Of a stretch of 64,000 nt of DNA, positions 25,898 through 34,129 are shown in pieces. The translations under genes and the position numbers were made by a program. This stretch comes from CAWBYL01 sp963793025. Lineage in GTDB: Bacteria > Actinomycetota > Acidimicrobiia > Acidimicrobiales > Acidimicrobilacustridaceae. The notes under the pieces are model-generated. The model saw only the letters and a list, made by a program, of their open reading frames with translations. It made no database searches and was not told where the DNA came from. The stretch spans positions 310,001 to 374,000 of the forward strand of contig CAWBYL010000006.1 in the NCBI GenBank assembly GCA_963793025.1, read 5' to 3'. Positions within the stretch are counted from its first letter, which is position 1; each line of letters begins with the position of its first letter.

Positions 25898-27456
25898 CCG
25901 GTCGAGAGGCGGCGGTTCGGCCTCGTGGGTCGGTCGGGAGGGCAGGAACACAGCGGCGAAGGCCGCGCCGGCGAACAGGACGCCGGCGGCGACGAGGCAA
26001 CCGGCGTGGAACCCGTCGAAGAACGACGTCCTGGCCGGCGTCAGCAGCGGACCGCCGTCGGCGCCGAGGTGCTGGGCGGCCACGAGGGCGGCGCCGATCG
26101 AGTCGTGGGCCGCGCGCTCGGGCCGGTACGGGAACGACGGCGAGGCCCGCGTCGATGCCGGATCGGTAGATCGAGGCGAAGACACTGCCGATCACCGCGA
26201 CGCCGAGGGTGCCGCCGAGCTCGCGGGTGGCGTCGTTGACCGCCGAACCGACACCCGCCTTCTCCTTGGGGACGACGCCCATGATCGCCTCGGTCGCCGG
26301 CGCGGTGGTGAAGCCCAGCCCGATGCCGGCGAGGACCATCTGCGCCGGCGATCTCGAGGTAGGGCGTGGCCGTGCTGGCGATGGAGACCCAGGCGAACGA
26401 GGCGCCCACCATGGACGAGCCCGCCGGCGACGACGACCTTGTTGCCGACGCTCACCGCGAGGCGAACCCCGAGGAGCGAGCCGACGGCGATGCACAGCGC
26501 GACCGGAAGGATCCGCAGGCCGGTGCTCAGCGGCGCATAGTCCTTGAGGAACTGGAAGTACTGGGTGATGAGGAAGACGAAGCCGGCCAGCGCGAAGAAG
26601 GCGACCGTGACCGAACCGCTCGCCGCCGAGAAGCGCAGGTTGCCGAAGAGCGAGAGGTCGAACATCGGGTGCGATCTGGCGGCGCTCCCACCACACGAAG
26701 ACGCCACGGCGACCGCCGCGGTGAGCGAACCCGGCGATGGTCGGCGCCGGCGGTCCACCCTCGATCGGGGGCCTCGATGATCGTGAACACGAGCGCGCCG
26801 ATGCCGACGGTGGACAGCACGAGCCCGACGACGTCGAGCGGCGGGGTCGACGGGTCGCGCGACGTCGGCACGAACCGGATGGCCGCGACCAGCGTCAGCG
26901 CGGCGACCGGGGCCATGACCACGAAGACGCTGCCCCACCAGAAGTGCTCGAGCAGGAAGCCACCCGTGACCGGTCCGAACGCCACGCCGAGCCCGGTCAT
27001 CGCACCCCACACGCCAATGGCCTTCGCCCGCTCGGTCGCGCTCGGTGTACAGGTTCGAGATGATCGAGAGGGTGGCGGGGAAGATGAGCGCGGCTCCGAC
27101 CCCCATGCCGGCGCGGACGACCAGCAGCGCACGCGAGGACGCCGACCAGCCCGCCGACCGAGGTCGCCGCCCGAAGACGGCGAGGCCCGCGACCAGGGCG
27201 CCCTTGCGCCCGTAGCGGTCACCGAGGCTGCCGGCGGCGAGCACGAACGCGGCAAAGGTCAGGTTGTAGGCATCGACGACCCACTGGAGGTCGCTCGTCG
27301 TCGCGCCGAGCTGGCGCACGAGCGAGGGCAGGGCGATGTTCACGATCGTCGAGTCGACGTTGATGATGAACACGGCGGCGCACAGGACTGCGAGCGCCGC
27401 GCCGCGGTGGGTCGACGCGTCGGGGGACGCGACGGCTCGCGATGTTGCTGGCTCAT
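25895..27456 (-). pseudogene. MFS drug/solute exporter (EmrB/QacA, DHA2 type), many frameshifts
   Basis: Fragments in all three frames together make a 14-helix DHA2 transporter. 'AALAVLCAAVFIINVDSTIVNIALPSLVRQLGAT' and 'QWVVDAYNLTFAAFVLAAGSLGDRYGRKGAL' (helices 1-2 and the GDRYGR loop) come first. 'GVWGAMTGLGVAFGPVTGGFLLEHFWWGSVF' (motif C) follows, and 'GLGFTTAPATEAIMGVVPKEKAGVGSAVNDATRELGGTLGVAVIGSVF' is near the C-terminus. At least six indels are needed, several outside homopolymers. The start at 27456 overlaps the stop of the SDR gene (ATGA). Either a decayed gene or a poorly sequenced stretch. Confidence 0.8.
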
Positions 27457-28199
27457 GCGAGCGCCGCCAGACCATCGGTGGTGAGCAGGTAGGAGGGACG
27501 GAGCCGTGTCGGCGGCGGAGAGCTCGATCACGGCGTCCGCGACCTGCTCGGCGGTGAGCGTCGGCCGAGCTGATCGAGGTACGTGGCGCGATCGAGGCCG
27601 CTGTACTCGGCGTAGGCGTCGACGAAGGTCGAGCCGAGGCCGGTGGCGGGGGTGAGCTTCGGGCAGGAGCGCGACGAAGCGGATGCCGAGGAGTCCGTTC
27701 GGATTCCGCGCCGGCGTATGCGCTGATGAACGGATCGTCGCCTTGGCTCCGGCGTAGCCGCCGCTGAGGGGTGAGCCCATCCGCGCCGCGCCACTCGACA
27801 TGCTGATCGACCGACGAACCGGGGTCGAGCGGGCGGTCGCAGCGCTGCGCTGATGAACTCGAAGACGTGGCGGACGTCGATGTTCCAGTTCGCGCTGAAG
27901 GTCTCCCAGGTCTGGTCCTGGATGCGTGCGCGGCTGCGGCGTGGCACCGGCGTTGAGGACGAGCGAGCTGGGCCGGTGCTCGGCGATGAGGCGAACGGCG
28001 AGGTCGGGGTCGGTGACGTCGGCGACGACTGGCTTGAACGACGGGCCGAGTTCGCGTGCACGTCCTCCAGCGCGGCCCGCTCGCGGGCGACGCCGATGAC
28101 GTGGGCGCCGCTGGTCGCGAGGGCGAGGCGATCGCCGGCCGAAGCCGCGGCTGGCGCCGGTCACGACGGCGGTGGTGCGGTGAGTGGGGCGGTGGACAT
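27453..28199 (-). pseudogene. SDR family oxidoreductase, several frameshifts
   Basis: 'TTAVVTGASRGFGR' (TGxxxGxG), 'ELGPSFKPVVADVTDPDLAVRLIAEHRPSSLVLNAGATP' and a 'SGGYAGAK' segment carrying the YxxxK site are recognisable but spread over frames. The C-terminus 'YLLTTDGLAALA' overlaps the MFS start. About 249 codons from the ATG at 28199, with the first break within 12 codons. The enzyme would be an NAD(P) alcohol dehydrogenase or reductase cotranscribed with the exporter. Confidence 0.75.
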
Positions 28200-28340
28200 G
28201 GGGGTGCTCCGAGGCGGGCTGCCGGGGTCGAGGGTCACCGCGTTGAAACCCGCCGGTCCGCACGCATTCGCCGATGAATCCGCGCGGCTCGTTGGTGTTG
28301 TTACCTTCGTGACGACCAGCCGAGAGGAGACGTCAGCCGC

Positions 28341-29341
28341 ATGGACGAGACGATGCTGGACCGTGCTCGAGCCGGTGACGGCGGGGCGTTCGGGAAGCTC
28401 GTCGAGCCCCACCGCCGTGAGCTGTTGGTGCACTGCTACCGCACGCTCGGCTCGGTTCAGGATGCCGAAGACGTACTCCAGGAGGTTCTGATGTCGGCGT
28501 GGCGTGCCCTCGATCGCTTCGACGGGCGGTCGCTGCGGGCCTGGCTGTACCGCATCGCGACGAACCGGTGCCTGAACCACCTGCGTGACGCTCGCGGCGC
28601 CCGCAGCGCGCATCGACCTTCCTGGCGCTGCGCCTCGGCCTCGTCCGGGATCGCCGGCCGACGATCCGTGGTGGCTGGAGCCATACCCCGATGTATTGTT
28701 CGAGACGTCGACGCTGGGCCCCGAGGCGCGCTACGACGCCCGGGAGTCGGTCGCCCTGTCCTTCGTCGCCGGGCTGCAGCACCTCCCCGCTCAGCAGCGG
28801 GCTGTGCTCGTGCTCCGCGACGTCCTCGGATTCCCCGCTGCGGAGGCCGCGGAGATCCTGGGCACGACCGCGGCGGCGGTGAACTGCGCGCTCGTCCGGG
28901 CGCGTGACGGCTTCCGCCCGGATCGGACTCCTGAGCTCGTGCCCCTTCCTCGATCACCGGAGGAAGCGGCGGTCGTGGACCGCTTCGTCGAGGCCTTCCA
29001 GCGGCGGACGTCGAGGCCTGGTGGCGGTGCTCACGCGAGGACGTCCGCCTGTCGATGCCACCCGAGCCGATCGAGTGCACGGTCCCGGGCGGTCGTCGCG
29101 TACCTCCGCGGAGCGTGGGTTCTGGGGCCCACAGGTGACGCCTCGTTCCCACTCGGGCCAACGATCAGCCCGCGTTCGGCTACTACCGCCCGGATCCGAG
29201 TGCGCTCTGGCCCGGGCGGACGGCCTGATCGTGCTCACCGTCTCCGTCGACCGGATCTCGACGCTGACCCGCTTCGGCGACAGAGGCGTCCTGGCCCGTT
29301 TCGGACTCCCGCGCACGCTCATGGCCGATCCCCCCGGCTGA
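28341..29341 (+). pseudogene. ECF sigma factor with SnoaL-like C-terminus (SigG/SigJ type), frameshifted
   Basis: Region 2 is clear ('DGGAFGKLVEPHRRELLVHCYRTLGSVQDAEDVLQEVLMSAWRALDRFDGRSLRAWLYRIATNRCLNHLRD'). After a break near 28610 another frame gives 'WWLEPYPDVLFE' and region 4 ('LQHLPAQQRAVLVLRDVLGFPAAEAAEILGTTAAAVNCALVRARDGF'). The third part is a SnoaL-like domain ('VAVLTRDV', 'DGLIVLTVSVDRISTLTRFGD'). The total of about 333 codons is normal for this sigma group. ATG at 28341. It is divergent from the SDR-MFS pair across 141 bases, a natural arrangement for a regulator and its target. Confidence 0.8.
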
Positions 29342-29352
29342 CCAGCTCCAAC

Positions 29353-29411
29353 CGTCAATGTGATTGACGAGTTGGGAGAGGGTGACTACGTTATCGTCAA
29401 CCACATTGACG
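29353..29411 (+). promoter_or_regulatory. promoter flanked by two MarR-type operators
   Basis: Operator 1, CGTCAATGTGATTGACG (29353-29369), is a perfect 7-3-7 inverted repeat. Operator 2, CGTCAACCACATTGACG (29395-29411), repeats it with a 6-bp perfect outer arm. The centres are 42 bp apart, four helix turns. Between and overlapping them are a -35 TTGACG (29364-29369), a 17-bp spacer and a -10 TACGTT (29387-29392). The cupin ATG is 12 bases past operator 2. Repressor binding would block both polymerase and start site. The MarR gene of this operon is the likely ligand-responsive repressor. Confidence 0.72.
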
Positions 29412-29423
29412 AAAGGGAGCCCG

Positions 29424-29795
29424 ATGACCGTTCTGCCTGCACCCCCCGGACCGACCCATGACCTCGGGAGCACGCGGTTCACGTCGCTCGCCACGCCGAG
29501 CCGAGGCAGCACCGAGACGGCGGTGTGGATCGTCGAGATCGATCCGGGCACCCCCGCCACCCCCCACTCGCTCACCCGGGAGGAGGTGTTCGTCGTCCTC
29601 GACGGAACCGCGGAGGTCGCCATCGGCGACGACCGGGCGGTGGCCCGGGCGGGCGACGCCTTCGTCGTTCCCGTCGCCGAGCGGTTCGAGGTCGTCGGCG
29701 TCGGGGACGTCCCTCTGCGGATGCTGTGCTGTCTGCCCGTCGGTGGACAGGCCCGCACGGGCGAGGCCACGTTCACGCCCCCGTGGGCCGAGTGA
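29424..29795 (+). CDS. cupin domain protein
   Basis: 123 residues forming a single cupin barrel: 'PATPHSLTREEVFVVLDGTAEVAIGDD' (motif 1 with His and two Glu) and 'RAGDAFVVPVAERFEVVGVGDVPLRML' (motif 2, with the usual His missing). Small cupins of this sort bind or convert small ligands. It could be an enzyme or a ligand sink for the MarR protein. Its stop overlaps the MarR start (GTGA), so the two are coupled. GAAAGGGAG precedes the ATG. Confidence 0.85.
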   Translation: MTVLPAPPGPTHDLGSTRFTSLATPSRGSTETAVWIVEIDPGTPATPHSLTREEVFVVLDGTAEVAIGDDRAVARAGDAFVVPVAERFEVVGVGDVPLRMLCCLPVGGQARTGEATFTPPWAE

Positions 29796-30253
29796 GCGCC
29801 AGCCCGAACGTCCCGCTCGCCCGGCTGATGGGGATGGCGTTCCGGCAGCTCGTCGACGATCTCCACGGGGCCCTGCGAGCCAGGGGGTGGACCGACGTGC
29901 GCGAGTCCTACGGGTTCGTCCTCCTGGCCATACGGGACCAGCAGACCACCACCGGTGAGCTGGCCGGCCTGCTCGGCGTCTCCAAGCAGGCGACCTCCAA
30001 GTTGCTCGAGGCCATGGAAGCGGGAGGTTTCGTGACTCGGCGCCCGGCGAGTGACGACGGTCGGATGAAGGTCGTGACCATCGCGACGCGGGGCCGGGAG
30101 CTGCTCGTCGAGGTGGAGGCGATCTATGCCGAGCTGGAGGCCGGGTGGGCCGACGTGATCGGCGAGGTGGCCCTCGACCAGACCCGCAGCCGCATCGAGC
30201 GAGTGGTCCGCTCCCGCCACGACGGCACCCTCCCGTCCCTGCGTCCGACCTAG
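29792..30253 (+). CDS. MarR family transcriptional regulator
   Basis: 153 residues. The winged-helix core 'TTTGELAGLLGVSKQATSKLLEAMEAGGFVTRRPASDDGRMKVVTIATRGRELL' holds the recognition helix ('SKQATSKLLEAM') and the wing with the DxR signature ('SDDGR'). It would act as a homodimer on inverted repeats such as the two in front of its own operon. Start: GTG at 29792 inside the cupin stop. Confidence 0.9.
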   Translation: MSASPNVPLARLMGMAFRQLVDDLHGALRARGWTDVRESYGFVLLAIRDQQTTTGELAGLLGVSKQATSKLLEAMEAGGFVTRRPASDDGRMKVVTIATRGRELLVEVEAIYAELEAGWADVIGEVALDQTRSRIERVVRSRHDGTLPSLRPT

Positions 30254-30290
30254 ACGGCCCCGCCGTGCCCGCCGACGGGCGCGACGACCG

Positions 30291-30302
30291 TACGGTCGGG
30301 GC
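30291..30302 (+). promoter_or_regulatory. -10 element for a leaderless phosphatase transcript
   Basis: TACGGT (30291-30296) is followed after six bases by the ATG at 30303, the same layout as at 1264. Confidence 0.35.
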
Positions 30303-30940
30303 ATGCATCTGATCCTCGTCCGCCACGGTGAGGCCCACGCCGGCTTCCACGGCGTCATCGCCGGCCGCCAGGGCTGTGAGGGCCTCACCGATCACGGCCG
30401 CCGCCAGGCGGCGGCGCTCCGGGAGCACCTGGCCGGCTCGGGTCGGGTTCGTGCCGATGTCCTGTTGGCCAGCGTGCTGCCCCGGGCCATCGAGACGGCG
30501 GAGATCATCGCGCCGGGCCTCGGCTTGGAGATCGGTGGCCGGGACTGCGACTTCTGCGAGGTCCACACCGGTGACGCCGACGGCTGGCCTGGACGGAGTA
30601 CGCCGACCGCTACGGCTCGTTCGACATGGAGGCCGAACCCGACCGCGTGTTCGCCCCCGCGGGCGAGAGCTGGAACAGCTTCCACGAGCGGGTGCGCCGG
30701 ACGCTGGAGCGGGTGGCCCGGGACCACGGCGACCAGACCGTCGTGGTGGTGTGCCACGCCGGGGTGATCCAGGCCTCCGTGCGGGTCCTCTTCGGCGTTC
30801 CCCACCCAGGGACGGGCGCCCAGCTGCGCCCCACCAACACCGGCCTCACGGAGTGGCACCACGACCCGTCGACGGGTCGGTGGACCCTGCACTCGTTCAA
30901 CGAAGCGGACCACCTGCTCGGGCTGGTGCGGCCGGACTGA
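30303..30940 (+). pseudogene. histidine phosphatase (phosphoglycerate mutase-like), one frameshift
   Basis: 'LILVRHGEA' carries the phosphorylated His and 'VVVVCHAGVIQ' the second catalytic His. 'GLTDHGRRQAAALREHL' and 'VLLASVLPRAIETAEI' are family segments. Near 30585 a base seems lost: the frame changes from 'GDADGW' to 'WTEYADRYGSFDMEAEPDRVF'. With the base restored the protein is about 212 aa. The substrate class (sugar phosphates, nucleotides) cannot be judged. Confidence 0.85.
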
Positions 30941-30993
30941 GCACGTCGTCGCCCGGATGGGCTGGCGCCGCGGTGGGCGGGTAGGTGGGCGGG

Positions 30994-31449
30994 ATGACCA
31001 ACGCCGAGGACTACTCAGTGCAGACGGCACGGCGGGCGGCCGACCGTGACGAGTTGGGCGACTGGGTGGCCGCCTTCCTGGCCAGCCCCGGGAGCGACAA
31101 CGGGGATCTGGCCGAGCTGCTGGCCGAGAAGCCCCGCTGGTGGATCGGTCCGGTGGAGCTCCGGATCAGCGAGCTCTACCGGTTGGCCGGACCTCCGGAC
31201 GACCACGTGCTGTGTCCCATGGAGGACGACGAGTGGGGCGAGGGAGTCGAGGACCTGTCGCAGAAGATCGACGATGGTCTGGAGCCTCCGCCGCTCGTCG
31301 TCTCCTACCGCGACCAGCAGCTGGTGGTGGAGGACGGCAACCACCGCATCGAGGCCCTGCGTCGGACCGGTGCCCGGCGGGCGTGGGCGGTCGTCAACTT
31401 CGAGGACCCCGACGCGAGAGATCGCTTCCTCGAGGGGGACGCCCCCTGA
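30994..31449 (+). CDS. ParB/Srx-like domain protein
   Basis: 151 residues. The C-terminal half contains 'LVVSYRDQQLVVEDGNHRIEALRRTGARRAWAVVNF', the ParB N-terminal/sulfiredoxin-like fold motif (DGNHR, used for nucleotide binding or catalysis). No helix-turn-helix and no ParA partner are present, so a role in chromosome partition is unlikely. ATG at 30994; a GTG nine bases earlier is possible. The 3' end abuts the truncated SDR on the other strand. Confidence 0.7.
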   Translation: MTNAEDYSVQTARRAADRDELGDWVAAFLASPGSDNGDLAELLAEKPRWWIGPVELRISELYRLAGPPDDHVLCPMEDDEWGEGVEDLSQKIDDGLEPPPLVVSYRDQQLVVEDGNHRIEALRRTGARRAWAVVNFEDPDARDRFLEGDAP

Positions 31450-31621
31450 CGGCACCCGCCCGACGAGATGGCCCCTGGGTCAGGCGGTCGGCGACCGATG
31501 CGAGCTGTTCCGGGCGGCGAGCGGCGAGTGCCAGGTCGACGCCCTCCCGGGCGAAGCCGAGGGCGATGCTGCGGCCCATGCCGGGGCCGATGCCGGTGAC
31601 GACAGCTCCGGGCCCGAACAC
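31394..31621 (-). pseudogene. N-terminal remnant of an SDR dehydrogenase
   Basis: The first 47 residues ('GAVVTGIGPGMGRSIALGFAREGVDLALAARRPEQLASVADRL') are a clear SDR cofactor-binding start with a GxxxGxG loop. The sequence then becomes unrelated, and the frame runs into the 3' end of the ParB-like gene without the catalytic YxxxK. GTG at 31621. This looks like a deletion remnant whose promoter region is still present. Confidence 0.6.
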
Positions 31622-31630
31622 GTACCGTTC

Positions 31631-31650
31631 ATATCATCTAGATGTTTCAC
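31631..31650. promoter_or_regulatory. CATCTAGATG palindromic element (copy A)
   Basis: A perfect 10-bp palindrome, CATCTAGATG (31635-31644), next to GTGAAA on the minus strand, just upstream of the SDR remnant. The same core with the same flank recurs near 42655 and 45465. A G10 run lies at 31667-31676. Confidence 0.4.
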
Positions 31651-31822
31651 TCTCCAGTGGAACCGAGGGGGGGGGGTACAGCGATGGGGGCCACGATGGG
31701 GTGACGGCTCGAGGACATGTTCGTGCGCGGCGGGTCCGGTCGGGCCGACGACCTCGACTCGACAGAAGGGGTGTCGGGGCGTGGACGCCGATGACCCCCA
31801 CGGCGTCCGCGATCGGCGGCCG

Positions 31823-32287
31823 TCAGCTGATCGACGAGGGTGGGGCCATGGTGGAGTCGGGCGAGCGCCAGTCCGTCGAGACGAAGCGGTGCTCGATGAG
31901 CCACTCGTCGCCGACGGGCACGAACGAATCCCGGTAGCGCCCGTAGTGGTCGAGACCGATCTCGGTCACGACCGTGAAGTACGAGCCGACCCGCGCCCGC
32001 TCCGGGCTCAACTCGAGGAACCGCACGTTGGTCAGGTTGTGGCGCACGATCCGCTTCGTGCCCGCCGGCGCGTCGGTGGGCACCGGTCGGGCACCGGGGG
32101 AGACCCCTCCGAGGAACTCGAGGATGGCCTCGCGACCTCGCCTGGGTTCCTCGCCTCGAACCTCGAGGGCCCCGTCGGGGCAGAATGCACCGAGCAGCTC
32201 GTCGAGGCGGAAGGCGTCGCCCGACCAGTTGTACCGGGCCAGCGAGTCCCGGATGCGTTCCCGAGCAACGAGCTCCCAGATCTCCAT
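31823..32287 (-). CDS. SnoaL-like (NTF2 fold) protein
   Basis: 154 residues. 'VARERIRDSLARYNWSGDAFRLDELLGAFCPDGALEVRG' and 'RIVRHNLTNVRFLELSPERARVGSYFTVVTEIGLDHYGRYRDSFVPVGDEWLIEHRFVSTDW' match SnoaL_4 proteins, a cone-shaped fold used by isomerases, cyclases and dehydratases such as ketosteroid-isomerase relatives. The activity cannot be assigned. ATG at 32287. It is divergent from the F420 enzyme gene, with only 56 bases between. Confidence 0.83.
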   Translation of the reverse strand: MEIWELVARERIRDSLARYNWSGDAFRLDELLGAFCPDGALEVRGEEPRRGREAILEFLGGVSPGARPVPTDAPAGTKRIVRHNLTNVRFLELSPERARVGSYFTVVTEIGLDHYGRYRDSFVPVGDEWLIEHRFVSTDWRSPDSTMAPPSSIS

Positions 32288-32343
32288 GGGCGGACACTAC
32301 GACGCCGCCCCGTCACCGTTCACCGACTCCAGGAGGCCCACCC

Positions 32344-33246
32344 GTGAAGTTCATGGTCGAGTACCCGATCCGCTCGGACGACGACGGCTCATGGCTGCGT
32401 CCCGAGAACATGGCCGAGTTCGCGCGAGTGGCGGAGGCGGCAGGAGTCGACGCCATCGCCCTCACCGACCACCCCGCGCCCTCGAAGAAGTGGCTCGACA
32501 ACGGCGGTCACGAGACGCTCGATCCGTTCGCCGGCCTGTCGTTCTTCGCCGCAGTGACCTCACGCATCCGGTTGATGACGTACCTGACGGTCGTGCCCTA
32601 CCGGAACCCGCTGCTGACGGCCAAGAGCATGACGTCGGTCGACGTCCTCTCCGGGGGCCGGGCGACCTTCGTCCTCGGCACCGGCTACCTGCGCTCGGAG
32701 TTCGGGGCGCTGGGCGTGGAGTTCGAGGACCGCAACGACTTGTTCGACGAGGCCGCCGAGGTGCTCGTCGGCATCTGGTCGAGCGACGACTTCGCCTACG
32801 AAGGCCAGCACTTCACCGCCCGGGGCCAGGTCATCGCCCCGGGACCGGTGCAGAGTCCCCACCCGCCGCTGTGGCTCGGGGGCAACTCGGCCAAGACCCG
32901 TGAGCGGGTCGCCACCTGGGGCCAGGGTTGGGCGCCCATGAAGGCCAACTCCGCCTTCGCCTCGGTCACCCGCACCGCCGCGCTGGACGACGACGCCGCG
33001 CTGAGCTCCGCCATCGCCGATCTGGGCCGGCGTCTGGAGGCGCACGGACGGTCGTTGGCCGACATCGACGTGGTGGCGTGGAGCGATCCGTGGGACGCGG
33101 GGAGCGTCGAGGCCTACGTCGACCACCTCGGGTCGCTCGCTGACCTGGGCGCCACGTGGACCACGCTCGACGTCCACGCCCCGTCGTTCGGGGCGGCCAT
33201 CGACCGCCTGACGGCGTTCGGTGAACTACGGCGCCAGTTGGCGTGA
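32344..33246 (+). CDS. LLM-class F420-dependent oxidoreductase
   Basis: 300 residues: 'NMAEFARVAEAAGVDAIALTDHPAPSKKWLDNGGHETLDPFAGLSFFAAVTSRIRLMTYLTVVPYRNPLLTAKSMTSVDVLSGGRATFVLGTGYLRSEF' is a textbook TIGR03619-type start. GTG at 32344 with AGGAGG eight bases upstream. Fourth F420-type enzyme of the window. Confidence 0.9.
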   Translation: MKFMVEYPIRSDDDGSWLRPENMAEFARVAEAAGVDAIALTDHPAPSKKWLDNGGHETLDPFAGLSFFAAVTSRIRLMTYLTVVPYRNPLLTAKSMTSVDVLSGGRATFVLGTGYLRSEFGALGVEFEDRNDLFDEAAEVLVGIWSSDDFAYEGQHFTARGQVIAPGPVQSPHPPLWLGGNSAKTRERVATWGQGWAPMKANSAFASVTRTAALDDDAALSSAIADLGRRLEAHGRSLADIDVVAWSDPWDAGSVEAYVDHLGSLADLGATWTTLDVHAPSFGAAIDRLTAFGELRRQLA

Positions 33247-33281
33247 GACCGGGGATCGAGTCTCCTACGGCCCACGAAAAA

Positions 33282-33311
33282 CTTGACAGCTGTTAAGGGA
33301 AAGATTTAGAT
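33282..33311 (+). promoter_or_regulatory. promoter with overlapping CAGCTG palindrome, leaderless
   Basis: TTGACA (33283-33288) is an exact -35. TTAGAT (33306-33311) follows after 17 bases as the -10, and the ATG of the crotonase is at 33320, where transcription should begin. CTTGACAGCTGTTAAG (33282-33297) is a 16-bp palindrome with seven of eight pairs matched, and it covers the -35. It is a probable operator, perhaps for the TetR protein encoded at the end of this gene set. Confidence 0.65.
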
Positions 33312-33319
33312 CCTTTCCC

Positions 33320-34129
33320 ATGGCATCGGTCACGCAGCGGTCACCGCACCCGAACGTGCTCGTCGATCGTGAGGGCCACGTCGTGACCGTCACCATCGAC
33401 CGGCCCGAGTCGAAGAACGGCTGCACCGGGGACATGTGGGTGGCCATCGGCGCCATCTTCCAGGACATCCGCTACTCAGGGGCCCGCGCCGTCGTGCTCA
33501 CCGGGGCCAACGGGGAGTTCTGCAGTGGAGCCGACCTGAGCGGTGCCGGTGACGTGGGCGCCGCGGGCCCGTCGGGGAGCATGCTCGACGGCATGCGGGT
33601 GCTGGCCGACGTGGTTCTCAGCGTCCACAGCTGCCCCATCCCCGTGATGGCCCAGGTCGACGGCCTCTGCGTGGGTGCGGGACTCGGCCTCGCCCTGGCC
33701 GCCGACCTCACGTGGTGCTCCGACCGGGCCCGGTTCTCGGCCATCTTCGCCCGCCGGGGGATAAGCCTCGACTTCGGCACGTCGTGGCTCCTGCGCCAAC
33801 GCCTGCCCGTCCACAAGGCCAAGGAGCTGGCCCTCACGGCCAAGATCGTCACTGGACCCGAGGCCTTCGCTCTCGGGTTGGTGAACGCCGTGGTGCCCGC
33901 CTCCGAGCTGGCGGGGGCCGTCGCCGAGGTGGTCGACGGCATCGCCGGTGGCCCGCCGGTGGCCCTCTCGCTGACCAAGCGCGAGCTCGACAACGCCTCG
34001 TCGTCGTCGCTCGCCCACGCCCTCGAGGTGGAGGCCACCGCGCAGAGCGTGAACGTGCAGACCGACGACATGCGGGAGGCCTTGATGGCGTACGTCGAGC
34101 GCCGGCCGCCGAACTTCACGGGACGGTGA
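33320..34129 (+). CDS. enoyl-CoA hydratase/isomerase family protein
   Basis: 269 residues of crotonase fold: 'VVTVTIDRPESKNGC', 'NGEFCSGADLSG', 'GLCVGAGLGLALAADLTWCS' and 'RFSAIFARRGISLDFGTSWLL'. Both standard catalytic Glu positions are replaced, so water addition to an enoyl-CoA is not assured. It is the first gene of an operon; its stop overlaps the start of the carboxyltransferase gene (GTGA at 34126-34129). Leaderless start from a strong promoter. Confidence 0.9.
   Translation: MASVTQRSPHPNVLVDREGHVVTVTIDRPESKNGCTGDMWVAIGAIFQDIRYSGARAVVLTGANGEFCSGADLSGAGDVGAAGPSGSMLDGMRVLADVVLSVHSCPIPVMAQVDGLCVGAGLGLALAADLTWCSDRARFSAIFARRGISLDFGTSWLLRQRLPVHKAKELALTAKIVTGPEAFALGLVNAVVPASELAGAVAEVVDGIAGGPPVALSLTKRELDNASSSSLAHALEVEATAQSVNVQTDDMREALMAYVERRPPNFTGR

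Noticed and set aside
30994..31449. Partition or origin region because of the ParB-like domain
   Set aside because: No ParA, no parS-like repeats, no DnaA boxes and no helix-turn-helix in the protein.
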